NCBI GenBank assembly: GCA_025355505.1
Contig: JANXZM010000023.1
Location: forward strand, 55,186-119,185
Direction of reading: 5' to 3'
Source: Acidobacteriaceae bacterium
GTDB lineage: Bacteria; Acidobacteriota; Terriglobia; Terriglobales; Acidobacteriaceae
DNA length: 64,000 bases
The first letter of the stretch is position 1. Each line of letters starts with the position of its first letter. The notes under the pieces were generated by a model that worked only from the letters and a program-made list of their open reading frames with translations, searched no databases and was not told the DNA's origin. Of this stretch, positions 43,401-52,568 are shown in pieces. The position numbers were made by a program, and so were the translations under genes.

Positions 43401-43816
43401 TCAGTTATTCTCTCTATCCGCATTCCGGCGACTGGAAGCAGGCTCTCACGGTGCGTCGCGGTTACGAATTCAACTACCCGCTCCATGCGTTCCAGGTGGA
43501 GGCGCATGACGGCACCCTGCCACCGCAGCATTCATTCGTCGGCATCACCGGAGACGACGTCGTGCTTACCGCTCTGAAGAAGGTAGAGGACGGCAACGCG
43601 CTGCTTCTCCGGCTTTACGAATGGGCGGGGAAGACCGCGGACGTGCAGATCAGTCTGCCAGAGGGTGCGAGCAATGCATGGCTGACCAATTTGATGGAAA
43701 AGCCCGAGAGCCAGTCGCTTGCCGTGACCAACCATCAGGTTACCGTCCCAGTGCACCCCTACGAAATCGTTTCCGTGCGCGTGGAATTCGCCCAGTCTCA
43801 CTCATCTCAACCATGA
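40487..43816 (+). CDS. Secreted GH38 alpha-mannosidase
   Basis: 1109 residues from GTG 40487 with AAAAGGGG upstream; the signal peptide is AKHILLLLATSVLALRIAAQ. An ancillary beta-sandwich precedes the catalytic (beta/alpha)7 domain. Zinc ligands lie in GNSHIDAAWLWP (HxD), the nucleophile Asp in NPDSFGYNWQLPQ and a further zinc His in LFNQFHDLAAGSG. WVEPDLNMPDGESLVRQ is typical of the family. The C-terminal beta domains complete it. It removes alpha-mannosyl residues, probably in the periplasm. The GH2 gene follows after 36 bases, so they are likely one operon. Confidence 0.92.
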   Translation: MIRKAKHILLLLATSVLALRIAAQSQQVAPANPAVDAVVLQLRALTHLTADEWRSHAGDLPHGEDVGLDDSTWTVVKNKSQAPEDAVWYRRWIVVPPTLNGYDLTGTKLWFRFSAYANGPTPEIVYFNGRRVAMGEDLEPIILFDPVQPGDKVLIAVKLLQTVDKKHFEDATIRVEFAKSRPSPLDLLQEIESVSALVPSLETKSLIVAEGVERAAKAVDLRALGEAKQQAFDASLEKAHALLLEVKPDLQGTSVRLTGNSHIDAAWLWPWTETVDVVRHTFGTALQLMHEYPHYTYTQSAAAYNQWMEEKYPSLHGQIVDRVKEGRWEMVGGMWVEPDLNMPDGESLVRQLLIGKRYFKDKFGVDVRIGWNPDSFGYNWQLPQIYKKSGIDYFVTQKMAWNDTNQLPLKLFWWQSPDGSRVLTYFPHDYVNEIEPTRIASDISVARKLNPGTPVMMHLYGIGDHGGGPTRSMLDSGLHWTSPDRVAPPMKFGTAQDFFSEIETKLDTQHAPIWNYKVMASGAAHLPDLGYVTRSGADVTPPPPGKLSLPVWNDELYFEYHRGVMTTQANHKRNMRESEEQLLNAEKYSSLAWLFGATYPNTRLTEAWQKALFNQFHDLAAGSGIGALYKDSQRDYDVIRWTTEEATTNALKTISSEVQTGKVAGGVPVMVVNPLAWSRTDLASLDVQMPAATKAGLSLLDPQGKPLPFQVVSKDSSTHTYRLLVEVKDVPSLGYEVLHVVPSGKSAATDLKADGLTMENSLLRVTVDRKTGCIKSLYHKSTNFESIAAGGCGNQLQAFQDTPKDYDAWNIDADFEKQVTTLDKADSIELIERGPVRATIRIARTWQNSKFVQDVSLYADLDRVDVTNNIDWHETHVLLKAAFPLAASGPHATYEIPYGSIERPTTRNNSWEAAKFEVPALRWADLGDGNHGFSLINESKYGYDAKGNVLRLSLLRSPTWPDPEADRGHHQFSYSLYPHSGDWKQALTVRRGYEFNYPLHAFQVEAHDGTLPPQHSFVGITGDDVVLTALKKVEDGNALLLRLYEWAGKTADVQISLPEGASNAWLTNLMEKPESQSLAVTNHQVTVPVHPYEIVSVRVEFAQSHSSQP

Positions 43817-43852
43817 CTCTTTCACCTCGGCTGATTTGAATTGGGGAAAATT

Positions 43853-46174
43853 ATGGATCGAAGAACATTCCTGGCGGCCACTGGGACGCTGATCGCGGGG
43901 GCGTCACTCAAAACCTCTGCTCGGGCCAGCACCACATCCACTGCCAATCCGCCAGCCCTGCTACCGGGCAGGCTTCACCTATTCATGAATCAGGAGTGGC
44001 GTTTCAGTAAGCAGACGCCGGATGGTTTCGAGCGGCCCCAGTTCGATGACTCTGGATTCGAACCGATTTGTCTCCCCCACACGAACCTCAGACTCCCGTG
44101 GCACAGCTTCGACGAAAAGTCCTATCAGTTTGTTTCAGCCTATCGCCGGCGCTTCCGCCTGCCGCCCAACGCGAAAGGCAAGTACGTATTTGTGGATTTT
44201 GAAGGTGTGATGACCGCAGCGACGGTATGGATCAACGGCCAGAAGCTCGGCGAATACAAAGGTGGATACACTCCATTCTCCTTCGACTTGACGCCGCACG
44301 TGGACTGGGACGGAGAGAACGTGCTCGCCGTTGCGGTGGATTCCTCAGAGCGGCCTGACATTCCACCTTTCGGGGGCAAGATCGACTATCTGACATTCGG
44401 CGGCATCTATCGGGAAGTATCGCTGCGAATTGTTCATCCAACTTTCATCGAGAATATATTCGCCAGACCGAAGAACGTCCTCACTCGTCCAAGCGTCGAA
44501 GTCCAATGCTTCGTGACGACGCTGCAAGCAACGGAGGAGCGCCTGACGCTGGAAGCAGAGCTGCGCGAAGGCGCTCAAGTTCTGGCGAAGACGGAAGTGG
44601 CGCTTCCAGCGCTGAAAGCAACACCGGAACCCACACCACACTCGCTCGAACTGAACGGATTGGCAAACATCGCGCTTTGGCAATTCGACCAACCTCATCT
44701 CTATACGCTGATTGTCCGGCTGCGCAAAGGATCGCAAATCGTCGACGAGAGCAGCACCAAGATCGGATTTCGAGAAGCCACCTTTACCGATGGCGGATTC
44801 ACCTTAAATGGCAAAGTTGTCAAGTTGCGCGGTTTGAACCGGCATCAGACGTTTCCGTTTGTGGGGCAGGCAATGCCAAAGCGCGTACAGCGGCGCGACG
44901 CCATCATTCTCAAGCGTGAACTGAAATGCAACATCGTGCGAACGTCTCACTACCCACAGTCACGCCATTTTCTCGACTGCTGCGACGAGATCGGTCTTCT
45001 GGTACTCGAAGAAATTCCGGGATGGCAGCACATCGGAGATGAAGCCTGGAAGCTGTTGGCAATCGACAACGTCCGGCGCATGATCCGCCGCGATTGTAAT
45101 CATCCGTCGATCGTGCTCTGGGGCGTCCGTATCAACGAGTCCCCGGACGATCACAATTTCTACGCGCGCACAAATGCTGTGGCGCACTCGCTTGACCCTG
45201 CCCGTCAGACCGGCGGCATCAGGTATTTTCAGGACTCCGAATTTCTGGAAGACGTGTTTACCATGAACGATTTCGGATTCCCGCTGCAACCGCCCAGCCG
45301 CAAGCGCTATCTGAATACGGAATTTGTGGGCCACACCTTCGACACAAAGACGATCGACAATAACTTGCGGCTCATGGAGCACACTCTTCGTCATGCCCGC
45401 GTTCACGACCAGCTTGCCGGCAATCCACAATACGCGGGCGGAATTGGCTGGTGCGCCTTCGACTACAACACGCACGCAGACTTCGGCGCCGGCGATCGCA
45501 TCTGCTACCACGGGGTGAGCGATATCTTCCGCGAGCCCAAACCGGCGGCGGGGTTCTACAAGTCGCAATGCCCACCCGCGGAAGAAGTTGTTCTGGAGCC
45601 GTCTTTTCACTGGTCCGCTGGCGACGGATTTCCGTGGTATGAGAAGGCTGTGGTTTGCTCGAATTGCGATCACCTTAAGTTTTTCGTGGGCAGCCAATTC
45701 GTGACAGAGGCCGATCCTGACCGGGTGAAATTTGGAAATCTTGCTCACCCGCCGTTTATCGTCAATTTCTTAAATGTAAAAAACATGTCGGACGATTTGC
45801 GGATCGAAGGCTATATCGCCGGCAGGAAGGTCATCGAAAAACTCTACGCTGGAGAAGCGGTGGACCGGAGATTTGAACTGCAAGCCGACGACACGGTGCT
45901 CGATGCTGATGGCATGGATACCACGCGCGTGGTATTCCGAGTGACCGATAAATATGGCGCGGTCCGCCCTTATTCGACCGCCGCAGTGTCTTTGGAAATC
46001 GACGGCCCTGCGGAAATCATTGGCGAAAATCCGTTTGCAATCGTCGGCGGAGTGGGAGCAGTGTGGGTTCGAACAACAACCACGCCAGGCATAATCCAAC
46101 TTCAAGCTAAGCATCCGATACTGGGTAAGAAAGAACTGACAATCCGGGCCGTTTCAGCAAGCGCGCAAGGCTAG
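43853..46174 (+). CDS. Tat-exported GH2 family glycoside hydrolase
   Basis: 773 residues from ATG 43853 with GGGGA before it. MDRRTFLAATGTLIAGA is a Tat signal with RR. An N-terminal jelly-roll sugar-binding domain (TVWINGQKLGEYKGGYTPFS) leads to an Ig-like domain and a TIM barrel. The acid/base Glu is in WGVRINESPDD and the nucleophile probably in YLNTEFVGHTF. LRGLNRHQTFPFVG and NIVRTSHYPQS are GH2 motifs. Activity may be beta-galactosidase, beta-mannosidase or beta-glucuronidase-like. Its stop codon overlaps that of the opposite-strand gene by the self-complementary CTAG (46171-46174). Confidence 0.9.
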   Translation: MDRRTFLAATGTLIAGASLKTSARASTTSTANPPALLPGRLHLFMNQEWRFSKQTPDGFERPQFDDSGFEPICLPHTNLRLPWHSFDEKSYQFVSAYRRRFRLPPNAKGKYVFVDFEGVMTAATVWINGQKLGEYKGGYTPFSFDLTPHVDWDGENVLAVAVDSSERPDIPPFGGKIDYLTFGGIYREVSLRIVHPTFIENIFARPKNVLTRPSVEVQCFVTTLQATEERLTLEAELREGAQVLAKTEVALPALKATPEPTPHSLELNGLANIALWQFDQPHLYTLIVRLRKGSQIVDESSTKIGFREATFTDGGFTLNGKVVKLRGLNRHQTFPFVGQAMPKRVQRRDAIILKRELKCNIVRTSHYPQSRHFLDCCDEIGLLVLEEIPGWQHIGDEAWKLLAIDNVRRMIRRDCNHPSIVLWGVRINESPDDHNFYARTNAVAHSLDPARQTGGIRYFQDSEFLEDVFTMNDFGFPLQPPSRKRYLNTEFVGHTFDTKTIDNNLRLMEHTLRHARVHDQLAGNPQYAGGIGWCAFDYNTHADFGAGDRICYHGVSDIFREPKPAAGFYKSQCPPAEEVVLEPSFHWSAGDGFPWYEKAVVCSNCDHLKFFVGSQFVTEADPDRVKFGNLAHPPFIVNFLNVKNMSDDLRIEGYIAGRKVIEKLYAGEAVDRRFELQADDTVLDADGMDTTRVVFRVTDKYGAVRPYSTAAVSLEIDGPAEIIGENPFAIVGGVGAVWVRTTTTPGIIQLQAKHPILGKKELTIRAVSASAQG

Positions 46175-48807
46175 TCAAGTTTATCGCGCGCAAATGTCAC
46201 TGTAGCTTTGCCGTGTTGGTACGCGTGGGGTTCTTTTTCCTGGGCGTGCGCACTGACGGTTAATCGGTACACCGCTGGCGCAATGGCCTCGAAGGTTGCG
46301 CCTTGTGCATCCTTAATTTTCCAAGGCGTACGAAGATCGAAGCTGGAGACCGCCGATGGCAGGTAGTCGAAATCCACGGTGTAGACTCGGTCCCTCAGAT
46401 TCACTCCGGTAATTTTGATTGCTTTGCTAGTCTCCCCAATCATGAGTTGTGGGGGATCGGTAATAATCGCAACTCCGCCCGCGTAACCGATGGTCAGCGT
46501 TGCATTGCCGTGAGGCAGATTGAATTGCACTTTTGCGTGAGTATCTTGCGAATGCTGCTCGATCGTTGCGGCGATGGATCGGTTCCCCAGTTGTGTGCTT
46601 CGCAGTTTCGCTCCGAAAGGAATCTCGGGATCAAACACGATCTCCACGGGAGCACCTTCATTTTGCATCTGGAGTCGCACTTCATTGGCGGATTGAACCA
46701 TCTTCATACTGACTTCAGAGGCAGCCACGTGCAGGTTCCGCAGGGTGATCGCATTCCAGCTTGGCGGCAGGTGCGGTGCAAAGATGACGCGATTCGACAC
46801 GCCGTCTATTTGAATTCCAAGCAATCCATTCACGGCTGCCGTGAAGAATGTCGCGGACGACCAGGTTTGCTCAGGCACGGACTCCACTTCTTCGTGATAG
46901 TAATCGCCTGCGAGTGCCTCATGCACGTGTCCGAGGGAATCGAAAGAGCTCCACGGGACGAGCGCGCTCCAAATCGGTAAGGCGGTGGCGGGTCGATGCT
47001 CGGCCCAGAATGTGGTTGCCATGCCGGCAGTGCCGGCAGCCCAGACACTGCCACTGGCGTAGGAATTTGGGTCGTAGGTGGCGGTGCTGGATGCGCTGCT
47101 TCGCGTGCCCCAATCGGTCTGAAAATCAGAAAAGGCGAGCTGGTCAAGGAGCGAGCTGCGCTGCGCTTCCGGCAATAAAGGTTTCCCTCTGATACTTGAC
47201 GGACCTATTCCGCGATCAATGAGCGGGGTTCCAGAACGAGTGTAGCCGGTGATCCAGAAGTGCTGCCGTTCGTCCCAGTATCTTTGGCCGATGGCGTGGC
47301 TGGCTTGTTGGCTAGTCGCACGGGCTTGCGCTGCTGCCGCGTTGTGACCGGTCGCAGTGGCGAGATCTGCAAAAGCCTGCGATGCCTCTGCCCAGCTCGC
47401 CGACAACGCCAGCTCATCGCTGAGCGCATCTTGCTCTCTTCCGCCTTCTTTACCAGCCGGGATACGTGGCAGTCCATCTTTCGCATCCAGGAGGGACCGG
47501 CAATATTCGTAAGCAGACTGAATCGAAGGCCAATGCGCTTCCACAAAATCCCGATCACCGGTTGCAGAATAGTAATTGCCGACCGTGTTGAGAAAGTCAA
47601 AAGTCAGGTCGACGTGTACGTACATGTAAGGATACTTGCCCCAGTCCAGCAATCCGGCGCTCTGCGACAGCTCATGCCAGATCATGCCGTTTTTCTTATC
47701 TTGATACTTGAGAATGAATTCGAGTACCTGGCGAGCCCGATCGTACTGCCCGGCGGCGAGGAGGGCGTGAATAGCGACCATTCCATCCCCGGCGAAAAAC
47801 CAGTCATACTGCGGACGCCGGTCCTTGCGTGAGGGACCGTATCCGGCGACCAGGCCGCATCCTAGATCGGGATTGCAGACCCAGGCTTGATCGAGCGCGA
47901 TTTCAGACCATGCCAATGCGCGATTGGTGTCAGCGTCCGGCGTTTCAATTTGCAACGCGTGGCTCAGTAGCGCGGAGTAATGATCAATGGCAGTTTTGCC
48001 CAGAGAGGCGTCTTCTTCCAGGAGTTTTCTGGCGATCACGCTCGCATCTTGCCCCGGGCCGCCCCCCGCAATAATCACTCGGGCAGGGTTGTGGCCGCCG
48101 CCGGCGCGAATGGTGAAGGCCAAGCCTGGCGAGCGAGCTACATGCTGACCGTCGTTAGGCGTTTCGTCATGCGCCACGATATCGGGCGAACCAACGCTGG
48201 CCGTGAATCGATGCGTCAGCTCAGAAAGCAAATATGCCGAAACAGCCGAGTTCCACACAGCTTCATGGCCGCCGATCGAAGCCGGCCACATCAGGTCCAG
48301 CACAGGGATGAAGCGGATCTCAATATCGACAGGGCGAGCACTCTGGACTTCGTAGCGGATGATGGCGCCCGGCTCATCGAGCGGAACAAATAACTTTTCG
48401 CGGACTATGAAATCGGGCCCGGCGTAGATCCGGGTCACAGCTTCGGGACTGTAGACGATACGGCGGAGTATGGCCTGGCCGTCGATCCCGGTGGTTGCAC
48501 CCTGTTGGCGAAAGGTGACGCTGTACGAACTGAGAATCTGCACGGGGTAGGCCCAGACTTCCAGGCCAGCCTCGGAATAGTCTCGGGTGTTGCCCTGTGA
48601 ATAGCCGAAGATGGCGGCGCGGCGTCCATGGACTGAAATGAAGCGCCTGGGCCCGGTGGAATCGGTACTCCATGCAAGGCTGTTATAGGCTGCGGTATCT
48701 GCCTGGGTCTGCGCGCCGAGTTGGCCCGGGCAGACGACTAGCGCAGATAGCGAGAAAAGCACGGTTCTCGCATACCGGCGCAGGCGGATTCTTCTTGGTT
48801 GTGACAT
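46171..48807 (-). CDS. Secreted (alpha/alpha)6-barrel glycoside hydrolase, GDE/amylo-glucosidase-like
   Basis: 878 residues with signal peptide TVLFSLSALVVCPGQLGAQ. A beta-sandwich (about 40-290) precedes an (alpha/alpha)6 barrel with QYDWFFAGDGMVAIHALLAA, GMIWHELSQSAGLLDW, KDGLPRIPAGKEGG and FQTDWGTRS. The C-terminal 170 residues are another beta domain. The architecture fits amylo-alpha-1,6-glucosidase/GH63-GH78-like proteins. The same motifs recur in the gene at 60792-63311, so these are distant paralogues. The substrate is unknown. It likely forms an operon with the GH127-like gene upstream (17-base gap). Confidence 0.78.
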   Translation of the reverse strand: MSQPRRIRLRRYARTVLFSLSALVVCPGQLGAQTQADTAAYNSLAWSTDSTGPRRFISVHGRRAAIFGYSQGNTRDYSEAGLEVWAYPVQILSSYSVTFRQQGATTGIDGQAILRRIVYSPEAVTRIYAGPDFIVREKLFVPLDEPGAIIRYEVQSARPVDIEIRFIPVLDLMWPASIGGHEAVWNSAVSAYLLSELTHRFTASVGSPDIVAHDETPNDGQHVARSPGLAFTIRAGGGHNPARVIIAGGGPGQDASVIARKLLEEDASLGKTAIDHYSALLSHALQIETPDADTNRALAWSEIALDQAWVCNPDLGCGLVAGYGPSRKDRRPQYDWFFAGDGMVAIHALLAAGQYDRARQVLEFILKYQDKKNGMIWHELSQSAGLLDWGKYPYMYVHVDLTFDFLNTVGNYYSATGDRDFVEAHWPSIQSAYEYCRSLLDAKDGLPRIPAGKEGGREQDALSDELALSASWAEASQAFADLATATGHNAAAAQARATSQQASHAIGQRYWDERQHFWITGYTRSGTPLIDRGIGPSSIRGKPLLPEAQRSSLLDQLAFSDFQTDWGTRSSASSTATYDPNSYASGSVWAAGTAGMATTFWAEHRPATALPIWSALVPWSSFDSLGHVHEALAGDYYHEEVESVPEQTWSSATFFTAAVNGLLGIQIDGVSNRVIFAPHLPPSWNAITLRNLHVAASEVSMKMVQSANEVRLQMQNEGAPVEIVFDPEIPFGAKLRSTQLGNRSIAATIEQHSQDTHAKVQFNLPHGNATLTIGYAGGVAIITDPPQLMIGETSKAIKITGVNLRDRVYTVDFDYLPSAVSSFDLRTPWKIKDAQGATFEAIAPAVYRLTVSAHAQEKEPHAYQHGKATVTFARDKLD

Positions 48808-48824
48808 TGCGCTTTCGGTCTCGT

Positions 48825-50666
48825 CTAGGTCACGTGCAAGTAGGTGGAATATTGCTCTTCATCGATTGCGACATAGGGCAGCAGTTTCATTGGGCCGTGT
48901 GCGGAGCCAGCCTCCCACACTTGCTTCCCGGTCTGCTTCGCGGCTAGCAGTTGAGTCCGAGTGAACGACGGCTGCCCACTGCCATTCGTGATGGCGAACA
49001 GCACCAGTGGGCCGCAGAGCAACGCGACGGTCTCAGGATGCTGCGGATTTATGGGCTTCAAACGTATCTTCCGCGGCAGTTGCAGGTCAATATGATCGCC
49101 GCTACGCCATTGGCGGGAAATGGTCGCGAAGGTTCCGGGCACGGGCGAGTCCGGCCAACACTTTCCATTCACTTCGATGCGCGCACCTTGTGTCCAATCC
49201 GGAATGCGCAGGTTCAGCGCAAACTCTTTCGGCTGCGATGCGTTCACCGCAAACGACACCGAGTCTTCGAAAGGATACGCTCCACTCTGAGTGAGTGAAA
49301 TCTCCGCACCGCCCTCGATCCAGCGGACGCTCGAAGGCAGGTAAAGGTTCACATAAACGCCGCGGGGATCGCGAAAGTAGGTGTTGATGCGATAATCCGC
49401 CGCGACCTGCGGCAGGGTGCCCGAACAGCAAGGGAACCCATGGTTGGAGTAAACCTTTCCGCCCGCAAAATTATAATCCGCGTAGTAGAATGCGCGACCG
49501 TCGGAGTGCATGGGTCTAGCGCCCAGGACAGTGTTGTACATCACACGCTCCATGCTGTCGCCGTAACGGGAGTCGCGGGTGACACGCAGCAGATAGCGCG
49601 TTAGCTTGAAGTGAGCGTAGGAGCCGCACGGCGTCTCAAAGCTGTTGTGAGTTTTTGTAAGGCTTAGGTTTACGTCGTCGCTTGCCGGCGAACGCAACAT
49701 CTCATCCGGCCCCCACCCGCCGGTGGCGAAGCTCTGCGCGGTAAGCATAACGAAGGCGTTCTTGGTGGCGCGCAAATGCTTTTCGCTGCCCAAAGTAAGG
49801 TAAGCCTGCATCGAGGAACTCAGAGAGTTGACGTAGCTGTAGGCGTGCTTTCCGGCGAGAACATTTTCGCCACGGGACAAGGGGTCAAACCAAGTGGCGT
49901 CGTCGAGATACTGGATGGCCAGTTCACGGTAGCGATCTCCCGCGCCGCGCTGGTAGGCAAGGAATAAATTTTCAGGATTGGTGTAAGACTCATCCCAGCG
50001 GAACGATTGATCTCTGCCCGGCCGCCACTCCAGTTCACGATCAATCGCCTTGCCAGGCAAGTGAGGAAGGGCTGCCTTGGTGGTGCGCTCCAGCATGGCG
50101 AACGCGTCGGGATCGTGCGCGAATTGGTGCGAGTCAATCAGCCCCAGCAGCAACTTATCGTAGCAGTAAGCGGGAAAGCGGTTCTTGTCGTAGAAATCTT
50201 CGGAGATGGTCTTTGCATACAAGCGGTTCAGGCGCAGCACCTTTTCACGAGTCTCCTCGGAGCCAGTGATTGCGTAATAGCGTGCCAGCGCCGAAACCCA
50301 CTGTCCGAAGGTGGCGCCGGGGGCGAAGCCGGCATCGTCCTTGTGCCAGTCATAATTTGGGTCGTAGCTGTACCAGCCCCCCAAATCCGCGCCCGGGGCG
50401 GGTTGTCCGGCCATTTGGCGAAATGGCTTCAGCAGACTATCTTCACTCAGGCTCATCAGCACATTGTGGGTTTCCCGGAGCTGCGCCTCGTGAAGAGCAC
50501 TGCTGATGGTGACGTCACCGTAGCCAAATTCAGCCAATGGCGGGGTGGATGCGAGCGCTGCAACAGCGGCCCGCGGCAACCAAAGTTTTCGGCTCGCGAC
50601 TGCGCTCACAGCAGCTGCAGATAACTTCGCAAACTTACGGCGCGAAATACTTGAGGAGATCTTCAT
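48825..50666 (-). CDS. Tat-exported GH127-like beta-L-arabinofuranosidase
   Basis: 613 residues. The Tat signal is SRRKFAKLSAAAVSAVA. The (alpha/alpha)6 barrel carries FATGGWGPDE and NSFETPCGSYAHFKLTRYLL, with the catalytic cysteine pair in GFPCCSGTLPQ, as in GH127 enzymes where a zinc-bound Cys is the nucleophile. Here the Glu-Thr-Cys element reads ETPC, with one extra residue, so zinc geometry may differ. Beta domains follow. The predicted role is release of beta-arabinofuranose (or a similar sugar) in the periplasm. RBS GAGGAG precedes the ATG. Confidence 0.82.
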   Translation of the reverse strand: MKISSSISRRKFAKLSAAAVSAVASRKLWLPRAAVAALASTPPLAEFGYGDVTISSALHEAQLRETHNVLMSLSEDSLLKPFRQMAGQPAPGADLGGWYSYDPNYDWHKDDAGFAPGATFGQWVSALARYYAITGSEETREKVLRLNRLYAKTISEDFYDKNRFPAYCYDKLLLGLIDSHQFAHDPDAFAMLERTTKAALPHLPGKAIDRELEWRPGRDQSFRWDESYTNPENLFLAYQRGAGDRYRELAIQYLDDATWFDPLSRGENVLAGKHAYSYVNSLSSSMQAYLTLGSEKHLRATKNAFVMLTAQSFATGGWGPDEMLRSPASDDVNLSLTKTHNSFETPCGSYAHFKLTRYLLRVTRDSRYGDSMERVMYNTVLGARPMHSDGRAFYYADYNFAGGKVYSNHGFPCCSGTLPQVAADYRINTYFRDPRGVYVNLYLPSSVRWIEGGAEISLTQSGAYPFEDSVSFAVNASQPKEFALNLRIPDWTQGARIEVNGKCWPDSPVPGTFATISRQWRSGDHIDLQLPRKIRLKPINPQHPETVALLCGPLVLFAITNGSGQPSFTRTQLLAAKQTGKQVWEAGSAHGPMKLLPYVAIDEEQYSTYLHVT

Positions 50667-50728
50667 AGTCTTTTCTACTGTAGCCTGATCTGGATATTTT
50701 CATGGATGGGCGGAGTCCGCCGATTGAA

Positions 50729-52504
50729 TCACGGACCGTTCGCCGGCGCGCCTCGCCCTTCAATCAAGGTAACGAAACGATCAGCGCTGCCACCGGGGAA
50801 GACTTCAGTGTTGCCAGTGGGCCACCGAACCTCGATTCGATCCACCGCTGCGTTGCTTCCAAGTCCGAAGTGAAGCCGCATATCATTGTTGGAGATATAG
50901 CTGGAGCCGCTCCGCACTTCCTGCACAAACTTATGGCCACCAGCAAGAACGGTAACCTTGGCGCCAATGCCGTCGCGATTTGACTTTGTGCCCCTGGTGA
51001 TCACGCCCAGCCAGCCGTTCTTGTTGCTGGCCTGGTTCACCAGGAGCATGGGCTGGCCGCTCATGTTATTGACCACGGCGGACATGCGGCCGTCATTCCA
51101 TAAATCCGCGATGGCCAAGCCGCGGCTGGACTGCGGTTGCGCACAACCCGGCCCGCATTGCCGGCTGATGTCTTTGAACTTTCCGCCTCCGGCATTCCAG
51201 TATAAGAGCCGGGATTGCCGGTACGTGGAACCGAGACGGGCGGAATCGACTTCCGGATAAACGTGGCCGTTGACTATGAGAATATCCATGCGGCCATCGT
51301 TGTCAACGTCAACAAACATCGTTCCCCAACCCAGGCTATGCGTGTTGAGACCCAGGCCCGCCTCAAAGATCGTCGAGGTAAACGTCCCATCCCCATTGTT
51401 GTGATAAAGCGAGGATGTATCGTCGGAAAAGTTAGTCTTGAAAATGTCGGGTCGTCCGTCATTGTCATAATCGGCGACGGTGGAACCCATGCCCGCTTGC
51501 TCGCGCCCATCTTCATTGAAGGCCACGCCCACTTCGGCAGCTACGTCGGCGAAGGTTCCATTTCTCTGGTTGTGATAGAGAATGCTCGGCGTACTGTCGC
51601 AGGCCACGTAGATATCGGGCCAGCCGTCGTCGTCGTAGTCCAAGGTGGAGACGCTCAAGCAGTAGTGCCCGTATGTCTTTTCAATCCCGCTGGCTTTGCT
51701 TACATCGGCGAACTTTCCGCCGCCGAGATTGTGATAGAGGATGTTCGGCGAGGACTCGAGGCCGCGCGGTCCGCACATCACGGGTGTGCCCTTCCACACG
51801 CACATCAATCCCTGTCCCGGCTTAGGCGCGGTCTTGAGGTCAAAGCGCACGTAGTTGGTGACGAGAAGATCGAGTGCTCCATCGCGATCGTAGTCGACAA
51901 AGGCGCAACCCGTGCCCCACGCCATGCCGTCACCTGCGACTCCGGCGGGAGCGGCAACTTCCTTGAAGGTGCCGTTGCCTTGGTTATGGTAGAGACGGTT
52001 CTTTCCGTAATAAGTGACGTAAAGATCGTCGAAGCCGTCATTGTCATAGTCGCCGACGCACGCGCCCTGTCCCCAGCCGGTGAAGTCCAGCCCGGCAGCA
52101 TGGGTAACGTCGGAGAATGTTCCATCATGGTTGTTGTGAAATAGATGGCTGGTTGGCCTCGCGCTTTTCTCTTTGGCTTCGTCCAGCGTAGTGCCGTTCA
52201 CAAGAAATATGTCGGGCCAACCGTCGTTGTCGTAATCAAGAATTGCCACTCCGCTGCCCGTGGTTTCGATAATGTACTTCTTGGTGTCGACCCCTCCATT
52301 TACGTTTTCCATGCGAAGTCCGGCCTGCTGGGCTACATCAATGAACCAGGCGGGTCCGGGGTGAAGGTCGCCGGCGGGATAGGGCGAGGTTGGGATTTTC
52401 TTTGCAGGAGCGCCAGAGTTGTGAGTTTGAGCGGAAATGAATGCGCTGAAAAGCCAGACTATGAGGATCGAGCTACTACCGAACGATTTCCGCCACCGGC
52501 ACAC
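50729..52504 (-). CDS. CRTAC1-like secreted protein with FG-GAP/VCBS repeats and ASPIC/UnbV domain
   Basis: 591 residues from GTG 52504. The signal peptide is SILIVWLFSAFISAQT. At least six repeats of the DYDNDGWPDIFLVNG type (also DYDRDGALDLLVTNYV, DVDNDGRMDILIVNGHVYP) form a calcium-binding propeller. The C-terminal ASPIC/UnbV domain is seen in NRDGIGAKVTVLAGGHKFVQ and VDRIEVRWPTGNTEVF. Such proteins are abundant in Acidobacteriota and probably cell-surface or periplasmic; the ligand is unknown. It diverges from the TPR gene at 52569 with 64 bases between start codons. Confidence 0.9.
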   Translation of the reverse strand: MCRWRKSFGSSSILIVWLFSAFISAQTHNSGAPAKKIPTSPYPAGDLHPGPAWFIDVAQQAGLRMENVNGGVDTKKYIIETTGSGVAILDYDNDGWPDIFLVNGTTLDEAKEKSARPTSHLFHNNHDGTFSDVTHAAGLDFTGWGQGACVGDYDNDGFDDLYVTYYGKNRLYHNQGNGTFKEVAAPAGVAGDGMAWGTGCAFVDYDRDGALDLLVTNYVRFDLKTAPKPGQGLMCVWKGTPVMCGPRGLESSPNILYHNLGGGKFADVSKASGIEKTYGHYCLSVSTLDYDDDGWPDIYVACDSTPSILYHNQRNGTFADVAAEVGVAFNEDGREQAGMGSTVADYDNDGRPDIFKTNFSDDTSSLYHNNGDGTFTSTIFEAGLGLNTHSLGWGTMFVDVDNDGRMDILIVNGHVYPEVDSARLGSTYRQSRLLYWNAGGGKFKDISRQCGPGCAQPQSSRGLAIADLWNDGRMSAVVNNMSGQPMLLVNQASNKNGWLGVITRGTKSNRDGIGAKVTVLAGGHKFVQEVRSGSSYISNNDMRLHFGLGSNAAVDRIEVRWPTGNTEVFPGGSADRFVTLIEGRGAPANGP

Positions 52505-52568
52505 AAACGAATCGTATCATCGCCGCAAGCGAATGCAACTGCCGAGTATTTATAGGTAGAATTTATCG

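Noticed and set aside
50007..50624. 205-residue frame opposite the GH127-like gene
   Set aside because: Antisense shadow; the minus strand shows Tat signal and catalytic cysteines.
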